Position numbers and translations under genes: made by a program. DNA of 64,000 bases from Treponema parvum (GTDB taxonomy: Bacteria > Spirochaetota > Spirochaetia > Treponematales > Treponemataceae): contig NZ_CP054257.1 of the NCBI RefSeq assembly GCF_017893945.1, positions 806,001-870,000 on the forward strand, read 5' to 3'. Positions 33,028 to 41,648 of the stretch are shown in pieces (the stretch's first letter is position 1; every line of letters begins with the position of its first letter). Below the pieces are notes generated by a model. The model did no database searches and was not told where the DNA came from. It saw only the letters and a list, made by a program, of their open reading frames with translations.

Positions 33028-35346
33028 TCAGCTTATTCTGTTCCTGTTGAAGTTGATCAGACAGCCGTCTTTTATTATCCGTTTTTCGGATTCCGTAAGT
33101 TCCGCTATGTGAAATTCTATCTGTTTTATTTTTCCGGGTTCTCCGTTTTTTTCCAAAGGAGGAAGAACGTACGCCTTAATGTGCTTCATGTCGCCGTCAA
33201 GAGCTTTTAGAATTTCAGGAACAAAGATGTACGAACTGTTTTCAAAATCCGGTTCCCCTTCCATAAGAAACGGCAGCATTCCCCAGTTTATGACGTTTGA
33301 ACGATATCGCTTTGTAGCGTATTCGCGCGCAATGTTTGCCAGTCCTCCCAAGACTCTTTGGCAGCTTGCCGCCTGTTCACGCGCGGAACCGTCGCCGGGT
33401 TTTACGGCGTAAATTACGGAACCGATTTCTATGGAATTAAAATCTATGCCGGCACAGCCCGGAACGGAATTGATCAGTTTTAAAAGCTCTTTCGCAGTCG
33501 TTGTTTCGGAAAAAGCCGCCGCGTTATCGGAGCGTTCTTTTTCTTCGGCAAACACGGCCTTCGCCCTGCCCACGTACTCAGGATCGCGCCGCGACAGTGT
33601 AAATTCCGCAAGCCCGATCGGATTTGAGCGGTACGACGAAGTTTCCCCCGAAGGGATCAGTTCGTCCGTAGTAGTGACGGCGTCCATTATCTTTGCGCAT
33701 ACTTTTAAAAGTATGTTCGGAAAGAGAGCTTTCTGTTCGGGCCACGGTTTTATGTTCGGACCGTAGACTAGGGTTTCCGAAGGGGCCGCCTTTTTGAATC
33801 CGTGATAAACCCTGTTTTTGTATATGTTTTCGTTAAAATGATATTCGGCATACTCTTTTGCTTCAGAAAGACCTGCAATATCTTCAGCGGAAGTTAAAAT
33901 TCCTTTGTTGACCGCCGTAGCCGCAATTGAGCGCGCGTCCATCAGCGCCACCGAAGAAATCTGTCCGTTGCCCGGCTTTGAGCCTTCGCGGTTCGGAAAA
34001 TTCCGTGTCGTGTGACGTATGCTGAAGGCTTCGTTTGCGGGAGTGTCGCCGGCGCCGAAGCAAGGGCCGCAGTAGGCGGTTTTTACGGTGACTCCCGCCT
34101 GTATGAGGTACGATAGAGCTCCGTTTTTTACAAGTTCAAAATAGACCGGCTGCGACGAAGGATAAACGGAAAGAGAGAATTCTCCGTCGCCGCAGTTTTT
34201 GTCTTTAAGAATGTGCGCCGCCTGAATGACGTTCGTATAGTTTCCTCCTGCGCAGCCTGCGATTATTCCTTGCTGAACGTGAAATTTGCCGTTTTTAAGT
34301 TTGCCGGTAAGGTCCGGTTTTACCCTGCCTTCGAATTTTGTTTCGGCGTCTTTTTCTATCGTGCGCAATATGTCGCCTGCGTTCGCTATAAAGTCCTTTA
34401 TCGAATAAACGTTGCTCGGATGGAACGGAAGGGCTATCATCGGCCTGATTTCGGACAAATTTACGCGGATCATTCCGTCGTAATAGGCTGCTGCGGAAGG
34501 GTTGAGTTCCTTGTACTCGCTTTCACGGCCGTGCGTTCCAAGGTAATTTTTTATTTCCTCATCGGTTTTCCATATGGACGACCAGCATGTGGTTTCCGTG
34601 GTCATAACGTCTATTCCGTTTCTATAATCTGCAGACATCGAAGCGATTCCCGGTCCGACGAATTCCATTACCTTATTCTTTACGTAGCCGTTTTTAAATA
34701 CCTTTCCTATAATGGCCAGCGCTATGTCTTGCGGTCCCACGGCAGGGCTGGGGCTTCCTTCAAGGTAAACTCCCACAATTTCAGGATAAGCTATGTCGTA
34801 TGTGTCTTGTAAAAGCTGTTTTACAAGTTCTCCTCCGCCTTCTCCTACCGCCATGGTTCCAAGAGCTCCGTAGCGGGTGTGGCTGTCCGAAGCCAGGATC
34901 ATTTTTGAGCAGCCGGCCATGGCTTCTCTCATATATTGATGTATAACCGCTATGTGCGGGGGAACAAATATTCCGCCGAATTTTTTGCATGCGGAAAGAC
35001 CGAACATATGATCGTCTTCATTTATAGTTCCGCCTACGGCGCAAAGGGAATTATGGCAGTTTGTCAGTACGTAGGGAACCGGAAATTCCTTCATACCGGA
35101 GGCCATAGCCGTCTGGATAATTCCTACAAAGGTTATGTCGTGGGAAGCCATAGCGTCAAATTTGAGCTGCATGTCGCTCATATTGCCGGAATGATTGTGT
35201 GCTTTTAGGATGGAATAAGCGATCGTGCCTTTTTTCGCTTCGTCTTTTGTTATGCGTCTTATGGAAAGTTCTCCCGCGGCTTCCTTTTCCGAAAGTATTT
35301 TTATTCCGTCAAAAAGATATGCGCCGCCTTCATACAGTTTTATCAT
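33028..35346 (-). CDS. Aconitate hydratase
   Basis: Fe-S hydro-lyase of 772 residues interconverting citrate and isocitrate. The core has [18 protein letters not shown] (typical aconitase DSHT) and cluster cysteines in [10 protein letters not shown] and [18 protein letters not shown], followed by RNFPNREG (active-site Arg region) and a swivel domain toward the C-terminus with [17 protein letters not shown] 35346 is chosen; the frame is open to 35475, but that part has no homology-like character. It is divergent from isocitrate dehydrogenase, which uses its product. The divergent pair would supply 2-oxoglutarate. Confidence 0.88.
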   Translation of the reverse strand: MIKLYEGGAYLFDGIKILSEKEAAGELSIRRITKDEAKKGTIAYSILKAHNHSGNMSDMQLKFDAMASHDITFVGIIQTAMASGMKEFPVPYVLTNCHNSLCAVGGTINEDDHMFGLSACKKFGGIFVPPHIAVIHQYMREAMAGCSKMILASDSHTRYGALGTMAVGEGGGELVKQLLQDTYDIAYPEIVGVYLEGSPSPAVGPQDIALAIIGKVFKNGYVKNKVMEFVGPGIASMSADYRNGIDVMTTETTCWSSIWKTDEEIKNYLGTHGRESEYKELNPSAAAYYDGMIRVNLSEIRPMIALPFHPSNVYSIKDFIANAGDILRTIEKDAETKFEGRVKPDLTGKLKNGKFHVQQGIIAGCAGGNYTNVIQAAHILKDKNCGDGEFSLSVYPSSQPVYFELVKNGALSYLIQAGVTVKTAYCGPCFGAGDTPANEAFSIRHTTRNFPNREGSKPGNGQISSVALMDARSIAATAVNKGILTSAEDIAGLSEAKEYAEYHFNENIYKNRVYHGFKKAAPSETLVYGPNIKPWPEQKALFPNILLKVCAKIMDAVTTTDELIPSGETSSYRSNPIGLAEFTLSRRDPEYVGRAKAVFAEEKERSDNAAAFSETTTAKELLKLINSVPGCAGIDFNSIEIGSVIYAVKPGDGSAREQAASCQRVLGGLANIAREYATKRYRSNVINWGMLPFLMEGEPDFENSSYIFVPEILKALDGDMKHIKAYVLPPLEKNGEPGKIKQIEFHIAELTESEKRIIKDGCLINFNRNRIS

Positions 35347-35553
35347 GCCGAACCCCGCGTTTTGTTTAGAAACAAATAATTTACGGATAAAATATACTGT
35401 ATCCGACGTTTTTTCAATATCCTTGCTAAAATATGCGGCGGGAGATTGGGCGCCGCCGAGCGGACGTCGGGACACTGCCGCGCAGATGTCGGGGCGCTGC
35501 TGAAAGCGCAGTCTTTCCTATAACTTTTCCGGGAGTTCCGACATTTGCCGGCG

Positions 35554-35706
35554 CGGTTTTTATGGGCGATTTTTCTGCCCCAGCCGGTTTCCGGGGGTAG
35601 TCGGTTTCTCTGCACGGTTTTTATGGGCGATTTTTCTGCCCCGTTGGTTTCCGGAGAGAGTTGTTTTCTCTGCGCGGTTGATTTTCGGCCGAGGCTGGTT
35701 TTCCGG
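35554..35706. repeat. Tandem repeat array, about 60 bp period
   Basis: The 28-bp block beginning CGGTTTTTATGGGCG and ending TCTGCCCC occurs at 35554 and again at 35615, inside units of 61 and 60 bp that also share GGTTTCCGG and TTTCTCTGC. A degenerate third copy starts at 35675. Each full unit can fold GGGC...GCCC into a small hairpin. It sits between divergent aconitase and isocitrate dehydrogenase genes. Confidence 0.8.
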
Positions 35707-35765
35707 CCCGCTTCAGGAGGACGATTCCCCGGTGCGGGTCAAATTTTGCCTGTCAAGAATTTGCC

Positions 35766-35794
35766 TTGCGCGGTACGCGCCGTCTCTGTATAAT
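35766..35794 (+). promoter_or_regulatory. Leaderless promoter of isocitrate dehydrogenase
   Basis: TTGCGC (35766-35771) and a perfect TATAAT (35789-35794) are spaced by 17 bp. The -10 ends 8 bp before the ATG and no Shine-Dalgarno exists, so the predicted mRNA starts 1-2 nt before the codon. Confidence 0.55.
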
Positions 35795-35802
35795 TTAACG
35801 CT

Positions 35803-36996
35803 ATGAGTAAGATTTACATGAAAAACGCTGTCGCAGAACTCGACGGCGACGAAATGACCCGTGTTTTGTGGAAAGTTATAAAAGACAAACTTTTGTATCC
35901 CTTTGTCGAATTGAAGACCGAATATTACGACTTGGCTCTTAAAAACCGCGACGAATCCGATGATGAGATCACTTACGAATCCGCAAAAGCTATTCGCCGT
36001 CTCGGGATAGGCGTAAAATGCGCTACGATCACGTCGAACGCCGCACGCGTCGAAGAATATAAATTAAAACGTCTGACTCCAAGTCCCAACGGAATAATCC
36101 GCGCTGAACTTGACGGAACGGTTTTTAGAAAACCGATTTTGGCTTCAAATCTGCACGGAACGGTTTCCTGCTGGAAAAAACCCATTGTCATAGGGCGGCA
36201 CGCTTACGGGGACGTATACAAAAATTGCGAAATCAAAACCGACTGTCCGGGCAAGGCCGAACTTGTATTTACGGGAAACGATGGAAAAATCATCCGTAAG
36301 ACAATTATGGAAATGGATTCTCCCGGGATCATACAGGGAATCCATAACCTGGATTCTTCCATAGGGGCGTTTGCGAGAAGCTGTTTTATGTTCGCTCTTA
36401 ATGAAAAAATGTCGGCTTGGTTCGGCGCAAAAGACACTATTTCAAAAACTTATGACGGAACTTTTAAAGATATATTTCAGACTGTTTATGACAGAGAGTT
36501 TAAAGAAAAATTTGAAAAACTGGGCTTGTCGTACAATTACACTCTCATCGACGATGCCGTTGCGCGGATTATGAAAAGCGAGGGCGGAATTTTATGGATA
36601 TGCAAAAACTATGACGGAGACGTCATGAGCGACATGCTCGCTTCTGCTAACGGGAGCCTTGCGATGATGACGAGCGTCCTTGTAAACCCTGAAGGCGTTT
36701 TTGAATATGAAGCCGCTCACGGAACGGTTCAAAAGCATTATTACCGCTATCTGAAAGGCAAAAAAACTTCTACAAACCCAGTCGCGCTTATTTTTGCGTG
36801 GAGCGGGGCGCTTTCAAAGCGCGGAGAACTTGACGGCACTCCGGATCTGTGCGGCTTTGCCCGTAAACTCGAAGATGCTACGATAAAAACCATCGAAAGC
36901 GGCTATATGACGGGCGATCTGGCCGGAATAGCGCAGGGCAAGACCGAAGTTCTGGATTCTTGGCAGTTTATAGACAAAATTGCGGAGCGCTTGTAG
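35803..36996 (+). CDS. icd: NADP-type isocitrate dehydrogenase (eukaryote-like subgroup)
   Basis: Enzyme of 397 residues converting isocitrate to 2-oxoglutarate and CO2. It belongs to the dimeric type II group shared with eukaryotes: VAELDGDEMTRVLW at the start, SPNGIIRAELDGTVFRKPI, CKNYDGDVMSDMLA (metal-binding Asp residues) and EAAHGTVQKHYYRY (NADP loop). The usual TITPDEARVEEF reads TITSNAARVEEY here, a small departure. It lies opposite aconitase and probably supplies 2-oxoglutarate for glutamate synthesis. A strong hairpin follows. Confidence 0.93.
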   Translation: MSKIYMKNAVAELDGDEMTRVLWKVIKDKLLYPFVELKTEYYDLALKNRDESDDEITYESAKAIRRLGIGVKCATITSNAARVEEYKLKRLTPSPNGIIRAELDGTVFRKPILASNLHGTVSCWKKPIVIGRHAYGDVYKNCEIKTDCPGKAELVFTGNDGKIIRKTIMEMDSPGIIQGIHNLDSSIGAFARSCFMFALNEKMSAWFGAKDTISKTYDGTFKDIFQTVYDREFKEKFEKLGLSYNYTLIDDAVARIMKSEGGILWICKNYDGDVMSDMLASANGSLAMMTSVLVNPEGVFEYEAAHGTVQKHYYRYLKGKKTSTNPVALIFAWSGALSKRGELDGTPDLCGFARKLEDATIKTIESGYMTGDLAGIAQGKTEVLDSWQFIDKIAERL

Positions 36997-37053
36997 TAAG
37001 GGCAGTTGTGAGCGTGCGTGAGCGGCGAAGATTTTGTGAAGTCTGTTTGCAGC

Positions 37054-37084
37054 TTTTCAAGCCGCGTCTCTCGCGGCTTGAAAA
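37054..37084. terminator. Symmetric hairpin between convergent icd and antiporter genes
   Basis: A perfect 13-bp stem, TTTTCAAGCCGCG (37054-37066) with CGCGGCTTGAAAA (37072-37084) and a 5-nt loop. The A/T ends of the stem can serve both strands as a bidirectional terminator between the converging genes. Confidence 0.7.
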
Positions 37085-37107
37085 TGACGGCGTCTTTTTC
37101 AAAAGGC

Positions 37108-39177
37108 CTATTTTTTATTCACGGATTCTATGACAGATAAAATTTCATCCGCGCCGTTTGCCGCAAGAAGCTTGTCGCGCAATTCGGTTTTTTGCAGGAT
37201 GCCCGTTACCGACGACATTACCTGCATCTGAGGCGATTCTCCGCTTTTCGGGGAAACTATCATCACAAATATTTTGGCGGGTTTTTTATCCAGCGAATTA
37301 AAGTCCAGTCCTTCTTTTTTTATACCGAAGGCTACGCAGATCTCTTTTACGCCGTCCGACTTTGCATGCGGCAGCGCGATGCCGTTTTCAAGCCCCGTGC
37401 TCATGATGTTTTCACGCGCTTTTATGTCCGCAAGAACGGCCTTGTGATCGATCACCTTGCCCGATTTTTCAAGCAGCCAAACAAGTTCTTCAAGCACATC
37501 TTCCTTGTTTGTGCTTTTAAGCTCACTGCTTATAACGTCCTTTGAAATAACTTTTATAATAGCCGGTTCCACGCGGTTTTCGGAATTTATGAGTCCCTGT
37601 TTTAGGGCGTTTGTGTTTTTTAGGGCTTCGAGCGAGCAAAGCGAATTATTCAGCCTGAGGACTACTTCGTATATTTCGCCCTTTACAAAGCCCATGTCTT
37701 CCATAGCAGTCTGAATGTTGAGCTTCGAACCTTCCGCCGCCACCGCAAGAGAAATATCTCCTTTTCGCGCCTGAGCAACTCCTTCGGCGATATTGAGCAT
37801 TTGAATGTAAAAACCTTCTTTGCGCAATTCTTCGATGAACATGTCAAGGATCAGGGTTGCGATTTCTTCGTCTTTAAAGTCCCAAATAAACTGCTGGCTT
37901 TCGGACGATTTTATTTCTTTGCGGGTGCCGCGTCCCTTCATTCCTAAAAGCACATTTAAAAGAGGAGGCGCCGCCAGTGTGGTAACGAGCGTCATCAAAA
38001 TCACTACGCTGAAAAGTTCCTGATCTATTACCTTTGCCGTAAGTCCTATTCCGGCGATTATGAGGGCTACTTCGCCGCGCGGAATCATGCCTGCGCCGAT
38101 TCTTATTGCGCCTTTTAAATTGAACCCCAAAAGGAAGGCGGGGCCGCCGCAGCCTATTATTTTTGCAATTATGGCGAGCGCCGTGTAGACGAAACCGAAT
38201 ATAAGAACCGCAGGATCCGCAAGTTCCCTTATGTTTACGCTCATACCCATTACGGCAAAGAAAATAGGCACAAAAAACTTATATATTCCGTGGATTTTTT
38301 CTTGTATCACGGGAGCGATTTCAGTGCTCGAAAGGGCAAGGCCTGTCGTATAGGCTCCTATTATCATCGCAAGCCCGTGCTTTTCAAAAATACCGGCAAG
38401 CACCAGCGCAATGCCGAACGAGGCTATGGTAAAATCCGACGATCCGCCGAAAAGCCGCACGAAACGCGCGATCTGCTTTGAAAAAATTATGCTCAGAGCG
38501 GTAAAAACAAGCCATATGGAAAACGCTTTGAATGCAATAAGGCCGATCTTTCCGCCTGAGACCGCCGCTCCGCCGGAGAGGGCTGAAACGATTCCCATGA
38601 CTACCGCCAGCAATACGATTCCCAAAACGTCGTCAAAGACGGCGGCCGCAAGTATCGTAACGCCTTCGGGCGAATCCATCTTTTTTTTGTCGGAAAGAAT
38701 ACGAGCCGTGATTCCTACTGAAGTTGCCGTAGACATAATTCCTAAAAAAAGGCTCCGCACGTCCATAAAATTTGTTTTAAGCATGATCATCGCGGTTATA
38801 TTCCCGAGCAAAAAAGAAACGGCCACTCCGCCGAATCCTATTATTCCACCCGTAACGGAATATTTAAGGAACAGTTTAAGATCCGTTTCTATTCCCGACG
38901 AAAACAAGAGAATGATCGACGCCAGTATCGAAAACGAATAAAGTTCCGGACTTACCGCGAGCGAAGCTGAATTGAGCGGGAAAAGTCCGTCCGCAAACCC
39001 CGGCAAAGGAATCGTTCCGAGAGCATACGGCCCTATTATTATTCCTGCGACCAATTCCCCTAAAACGGAAGGAATACCGACTTTTTCCGCCAGATTTCCG
39101 AATACCCGTACTGCAAAAATGATCACTGCAATCTGAAAGACCAGATGCGTCATAACTTCGGTAATGTTTTGTTCCAT
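37108..39177 (-). CDS. CPA2-type cation/proton antiporter fused to a PTS EIIA domain
   Basis: Inner-membrane protein of 689 residues. The N-terminal part (about 1-400) is a Na+/H+ exchanger domain with around 12 helices, including GELVAGIIIGPYALG and RGEVALIIAGIGL. A middle soluble segment (about 410-520) follows. The C-terminal 150 residues are a type 2 (fructose/nitrogen class) PTS EIIA domain, with GIALPHAKSDGV carrying the phosphorylatable histidine (His604) and IFVMIVSPKSGESPQMQVMS. Phosphorylation through the PTS probably gates ion exchange (inference). GGGAG lies upstream of the ATG. Such fusions occur in several anaerobes but are not common. Confidence 0.88.
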   Translation of the reverse strand: MEQNITEVMTHLVFQIAVIIFAVRVFGNLAEKVGIPSVLGELVAGIIIGPYALGTIPLPGFADGLFPLNSASLAVSPELYSFSILASIILLFSSGIETDLKLFLKYSVTGGIIGFGGVAVSFLLGNITAMIMLKTNFMDVRSLFLGIMSTATSVGITARILSDKKKMDSPEGVTILAAAVFDDVLGIVLLAVVMGIVSALSGGAAVSGGKIGLIAFKAFSIWLVFTALSIIFSKQIARFVRLFGGSSDFTIASFGIALVLAGIFEKHGLAMIIGAYTTGLALSSTEIAPVIQEKIHGIYKFFVPIFFAVMGMSVNIRELADPAVLIFGFVYTALAIIAKIIGCGGPAFLLGFNLKGAIRIGAGMIPRGEVALIIAGIGLTAKVIDQELFSVVILMTLVTTLAAPPLLNVLLGMKGRGTRKEIKSSESQQFIWDFKDEEIATLILDMFIEELRKEGFYIQMLNIAEGVAQARKGDISLAVAAEGSKLNIQTAMEDMGFVKGEIYEVVLRLNNSLCSLEALKNTNALKQGLINSENRVEPAIIKVISKDVISSELKSTNKEDVLEELVWLLEKSGKVIDHKAVLADIKARENIMSTGLENGIALPHAKSDGVKEICVAFGIKKEGLDFNSLDKKPAKIFVMIVSPKSGESPQMQVMSSVTGILQKTELRDKLLAANGADEILSVIESVNKK

Positions 39178-39392
39178 AAATGGCTTCTCCCATAAAAACT
39201 TTTGCAGGATGCTTCAACAAAAACAGCGGCGGTATTTTGGCCGGTGCTTTTTATCATTTTTCCGTACAAAAGGAAAAACGCGTTATTTTTTTTGAAAAAC
39301 AAAGAAATATTTGCATTTGACGTAAAATTATATCATTTTTTGCGCCGAAAATCAAATTCGGTACGCTTAAGTTTATTTTTTGTGGCAAATTA

Positions 39393-39421
39393 TTGACATC
39401 CTTGTATATACAAAATATGAT
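39393..39421 (+). promoter_or_regulatory. brnTA promoter with an operator palindrome in the spacer
   Basis: TTGACA (39393-39398) and TATGAT (39416-39421) are spaced by exactly 17 bp. Within the spacer lies a perfect 12-bp palindrome, TTGTATATACAA (39402-39413). It is ideally placed for BrnA dimer binding that would block polymerase, matching the known autorepression of brnTA operons. Confidence 0.7.
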
Positions 39422-39445
39422 AATTGTAGAGGTTTAAGAAAAAGG

Positions 39446-39763
39446 ATGCCAAAAGGCGATCTGATCATAAAAGGCCGTTTCGAGTGGTTTAGTGAGAAAA
39501 ATGAGCTAAATATTAAGAATCATGGATTCTCATTTGAGCAGATTTTGGATGTGTTTAGCGATTCGCATTTTTATGAGATTTATGATAATTTGCATTCTAC
39601 AAGTGACCAGGACAGATATTTGGGTTTGGGGTGTACAAACGGTATTTTTGTAATTGCGGCAAGTTACACAGAGAATGACCGTATACACTTGATTTCCGCG
39701 CGGCTTGCTTCGCCGAAGGAGAAAAAAATTTATGACATTTACTGCAGAAAAATTAACGGCTGA
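39446..39763 (+). CDS. brnT: BrnT-family ribonuclease toxin
   Basis: Toxin of 105 residues with the BrnT pattern: GRFEWFSEKNELNIKNHGFS, then ILDVFSDSHFYEI, RYLGLGCTNGIFVIAASY and HLISARLASPKEKKIYDIY. BrnT is a RelE-fold ribonuclease that blocks translation; the basic and acidic residues of the fold are present. ATG 39446 is chosen. The frame is open back to 39380, but that includes the promoter. It overlaps the antitoxin gene by 32 bp, the usual toxin-first order. Confidence 0.88.
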   Translation: MPKGDLIIKGRFEWFSEKNELNIKNHGFSFEQILDVFSDSHFYEIYDNLHSTSDQDRYLGLGCTNGIFVIAASYTENDRIHLISARLASPKEKKIYDIYCRKING

Positions 39764-40004
39764 AAGAGTTTCTGAAATCGAAGCAAAAGGGATCAATTTT
39801 GATGACATCCCGGAACTCACCGAAGAAGATTTTGCTCGGGGTCATTTTAAATATTTAAAACCGTTGAAAAAATCCGTATCATTCAGAATTGATGTTGATA
39901 ATCTTGCTTGGTTACAAAGTGTGGGCAAAAAGAATTATCAGACACGCTTGAATGATGTTTTGCGGTGGGCACGCCAAAACGGCTGTCCCTTGGTTCGTTC
40001 GTAG
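39732..40004 (+). CDS. brnA: BrnA-family antitoxin
   Basis: Antitoxin of 90 residues. The N-terminal half is toxin-binding and acidic (GINFDDIPELTEEDFARGHF). The C-terminal half is a ribbon-helix-helix DNA-binding domain: KSVSFRIDVDNLAWLQSVG, then YQTRLNDVLRWARQNG. It should neutralise BrnT and repress the operon through the palindrome in the promoter spacer. ATG 39732 lies inside the end of brnT, so translation is coupled. An in-frame upstream start at 39705 lacks support. Confidence 0.88.
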   Translation: MTFTAEKLTAERVSEIEAKGINFDDIPELTEEDFARGHFKYLKPLKKSVSFRIDVDNLAWLQSVGKKNYQTRLNDVLRWARQNGCPLVRS

Positions 40005-40173
40005 AGGACGGGTAATTATTATCTATCCACAAATACTTTCTTAAAACATTTCTACAAGTGTCTAAGAAGGGGATTTCCCGTACTGTCGCTGGGGTGAGCT
40101 GTTGTGCGGGAAATTTCGTACTTTTCGTGCATTGCAAGGAGGTACGCTGCTTTGCCTCCTGCCGGATCGTCTG

Positions 40174-40203
40174 TGGACTTTAAAATTATCCTTGTGCTAC
40201 TAT
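40174..40203 (+). promoter_or_regulatory. Leaderless promoter of pyrE
   Basis: TGGACT (40174-40179) and extended -10 TGC-TACTAT (40195-40203) lie close upstream; the -10 ends 6 bp before the pyrE ATG. No Shine-Dalgarno is present, so the mRNA should start at the A of ATG. Confidence 0.45.
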
Positions 40204-40209
40204 CTTTGC

Positions 40210-40884
40210 ATGGAAGACTACAAAAAAGAGTTTATAGATTTTATGATCTCGTCGCAGGTTTTAAAATTCGGCGAGTTTACGCTTAAGAGCGGACGGCTCT
40301 CTCCTTTTTTTATGAACGCGGGCGCATATGTTACAGGCTCGCAGCTTGCTTGGCTCGGGGAATTTTATGCAAAGGCTATCCGCGAAAATTTCGGAGACGA
40401 TTTTGACATATTGTTCGGCCCGTCTTACAAGGGAATTCCTCTTGCCGTCGCAACGGTGATCGCTTACAGCCGCCTTTACGGCAAAGAAATTCGCTACTGT
40501 TCGAACAGAAAAGAAATGAAAGATCACGGCGACACGGGGATTTTGCTGGGAAGCAGGATAAAAGACGGCGACAGGATCGTCATGATTGAAGACGTTACGA
40601 CTTCGGGCAAATCGATAGAAGAAACATTGCCCGTCATAAAATCTCAGTGTTCTTCTCCCGATGCGGTTAAAATAGTCGGCCTCATAGTTAGCCTTGACCG
40701 TATGGAAAAGGGAAAGGGCGAAAAATGCGCACTCGGCGAAATCACAAGTTTATACGGTTTCCCCGCACGTGCGATAGTTTCCATGAAAGACGTCGTAGAA
40801 GCCTTGCATGTTCCCGGCGGAATTATCACCGACAAGATAAAGGAAAAAATCGACGCGTACTATGCAAAATACGGCGCGGTTTAG
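40210..40884 (+). CDS. pyrE: Orotate phosphoribosyltransferase
   Basis: Enzyme of 224 residues joining orotate and PRPP to give OMP in pyrimidine synthesis. It shows KFGEFTLKSGRLSPFFMNAG (substrate loop), FGPSYKGIPLA, the flexible catalytic loop around YCSNRKEMKDHGDTG and the PRPP motif RIVMIEDVTTSGKS. ATG 40210 is chosen because the family starts here; the frame is open to 40102, which would add residues of no family likeness. It is monocistronic. Confidence 0.92.
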   Translation: MEDYKKEFIDFMISSQVLKFGEFTLKSGRLSPFFMNAGAYVTGSQLAWLGEFYAKAIRENFGDDFDILFGPSYKGIPLAVATVIAYSRLYGKEIRYCSNRKEMKDHGDTGILLGSRIKDGDRIVMIEDVTTSGKSIEETLPVIKSQCSSPDAVKIVGLIVSLDRMEKGKGEKCALGEITSLYGFPARAIVSMKDVVEALHVPGGIITDKIKEKIDAYYAKYGAV

Positions 40885-40889
40885 AGTCT

Positions 40890-41022
40890 GTCTTTGACTG
40901 CCTGAGTCCACCGATGCCGCCTGAGCTCGCTGGCGCCGCCGATGCCCGCCTGTGTCTGCCGGCGTCCACTGATGTCGCCGCCGATGCCCGCTGACGTGCG
41001 CCTATGTCCGCGGCAAAATCCG
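40890..41022. repeat. GC-rich degenerate repeat after pyrE
   Basis: A short GC-rich stretch with loose repeats: CCGATGCC occurs near 40911, 40938 and 40982 within units of about 27-45 bp rich in CGCCTG and GCTGRC words. It lies between the convergent ends of pyrE and a minus-strand gene. Origin unknown. Confidence 0.45.
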
Positions 41023-41025
41023 GTA

Positions 41026-41601
41026 TCAATTTTGAGTTTTTTTTAACTTTACCCAGAGCGAGCCGTCGGCGCTCCAAGAATACTCTTCTTTTTTAACATG
41101 AGCTATCTCGAATACGCGGAAATTCTTAGGAAGCGCGGCTTTTATTTCGTCTTTTACTTCACAGGGAACAATGTTTTCAAAAAAAGGCGGCATAGTTTCA
41201 AGATCGAAAGTTCCGAGCGTAATATTTTGAACATAGCTTTTTTTATCGAATTCTACCGTAAACGAAAGCAAAACGCCGTTTTTGTTTACGGCGATGTCTT
41301 TTGCCTGCACGAGCGAAATCCGGTCTTTTATTTTTTGTAAAGCGTCTTTTATCCGTTTTGCGTAAGGTTCTCCCGCTTCTGTTCCGCTAAAATCCTGAAA
41401 GTTTTCCGTGCGAACATCGGGACGGTTTTTGAAGGTCTCCGCTGCGGCGCCAATAGTGTCAATAGCGTCAAGCTCAAGCCATAACGGAAAATACGGAAAG
41501 ATCCTGCTTGTTTTACGCTTGTTTATGCTGTGCAAAAGCTTTTTCTGCATGTCCGCAAGAAAAATCCTGTCCGAAGGATGCGGGACTATAAAAAACGCCA
41601 T
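41026..41601 (-). CDS. Unknown cytoplasmic protein
   Basis: A 191-residue protein I do not recognise. It begins MAFFIVPHPSDRIFLADMQK and has alternating strands and helices, with no signal peptide and no membrane helix. The opening with HPSD and the later VNKNGVLLSFTVEFDK faintly recall the 2H phosphoesterase fold, but the two HxT/S motifs are not seen, so I do not claim it. TATACT ends 8 bp before the ATG on the minus strand and no ribosome site exists. It is divergent from the HExxH protein gene with 47 bp between. Confidence 0.5.
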   Translation of the reverse strand: MAFFIVPHPSDRIFLADMQKKLLHSINKRKTSRIFPYFPLWLELDAIDTIGAAAETFKNRPDVRTENFQDFSGTEAGEPYAKRIKDALQKIKDRISLVQAKDIAVNKNGVLLSFTVEFDKKSYVQNITLGTFDLETMPPFFENIVPCEVKDEIKAALPKNFRVFEIAHVKKEEYSWSADGSLWVKLKKTQN

Positions 41602-41609
41602 AACAAAAA

Positions 41610-41642
41610 AGTATAGCGCTTTTTTGCCAAACGGTGTAGTAT
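41610..41642. promoter_or_regulatory. Overlapping divergent leaderless promoters
   Basis: Only 47 bp separate the two genes. Minus strand: TATACT (41610-41615) ends 8 bp before the ATG at 41601. Plus strand: TAGTAT (41637-41642) ends 6 bp before the ATG at 41649. Neither gene shows a Shine-Dalgarno. Each promoter's -35 position falls on the other's -10 area. Confidence 0.5.
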
Positions 41643-41648
41643 TCGTTT

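Larger units (their letters stand above)
35347..35802. other. Divergent intergenic region, aconitase to isocitrate dehydrogenase
   Basis: A 456-bp gap. No gene is supported, although frames stay open here. It contains the aconitase upstream region (a minus-strand TATATT lies near 35400), a GC-rich stretch around 35450-35500 with two loose copies of GACGTCGGG/GATGTCGGG, a tandem repeat array (described separately) and the icd promoter at its right edge. Confidence 0.5.

Noticed and set aside
34213..34812. 199-residue plus-strand reading frame
   Set aside because: Antisense to the aconitase gene, whose Fe-S motifs are intact.
35554..35706. CRISPR array
   Set aside because: Units are contiguous tandem copies without unique spacers, and no cas gene is near.
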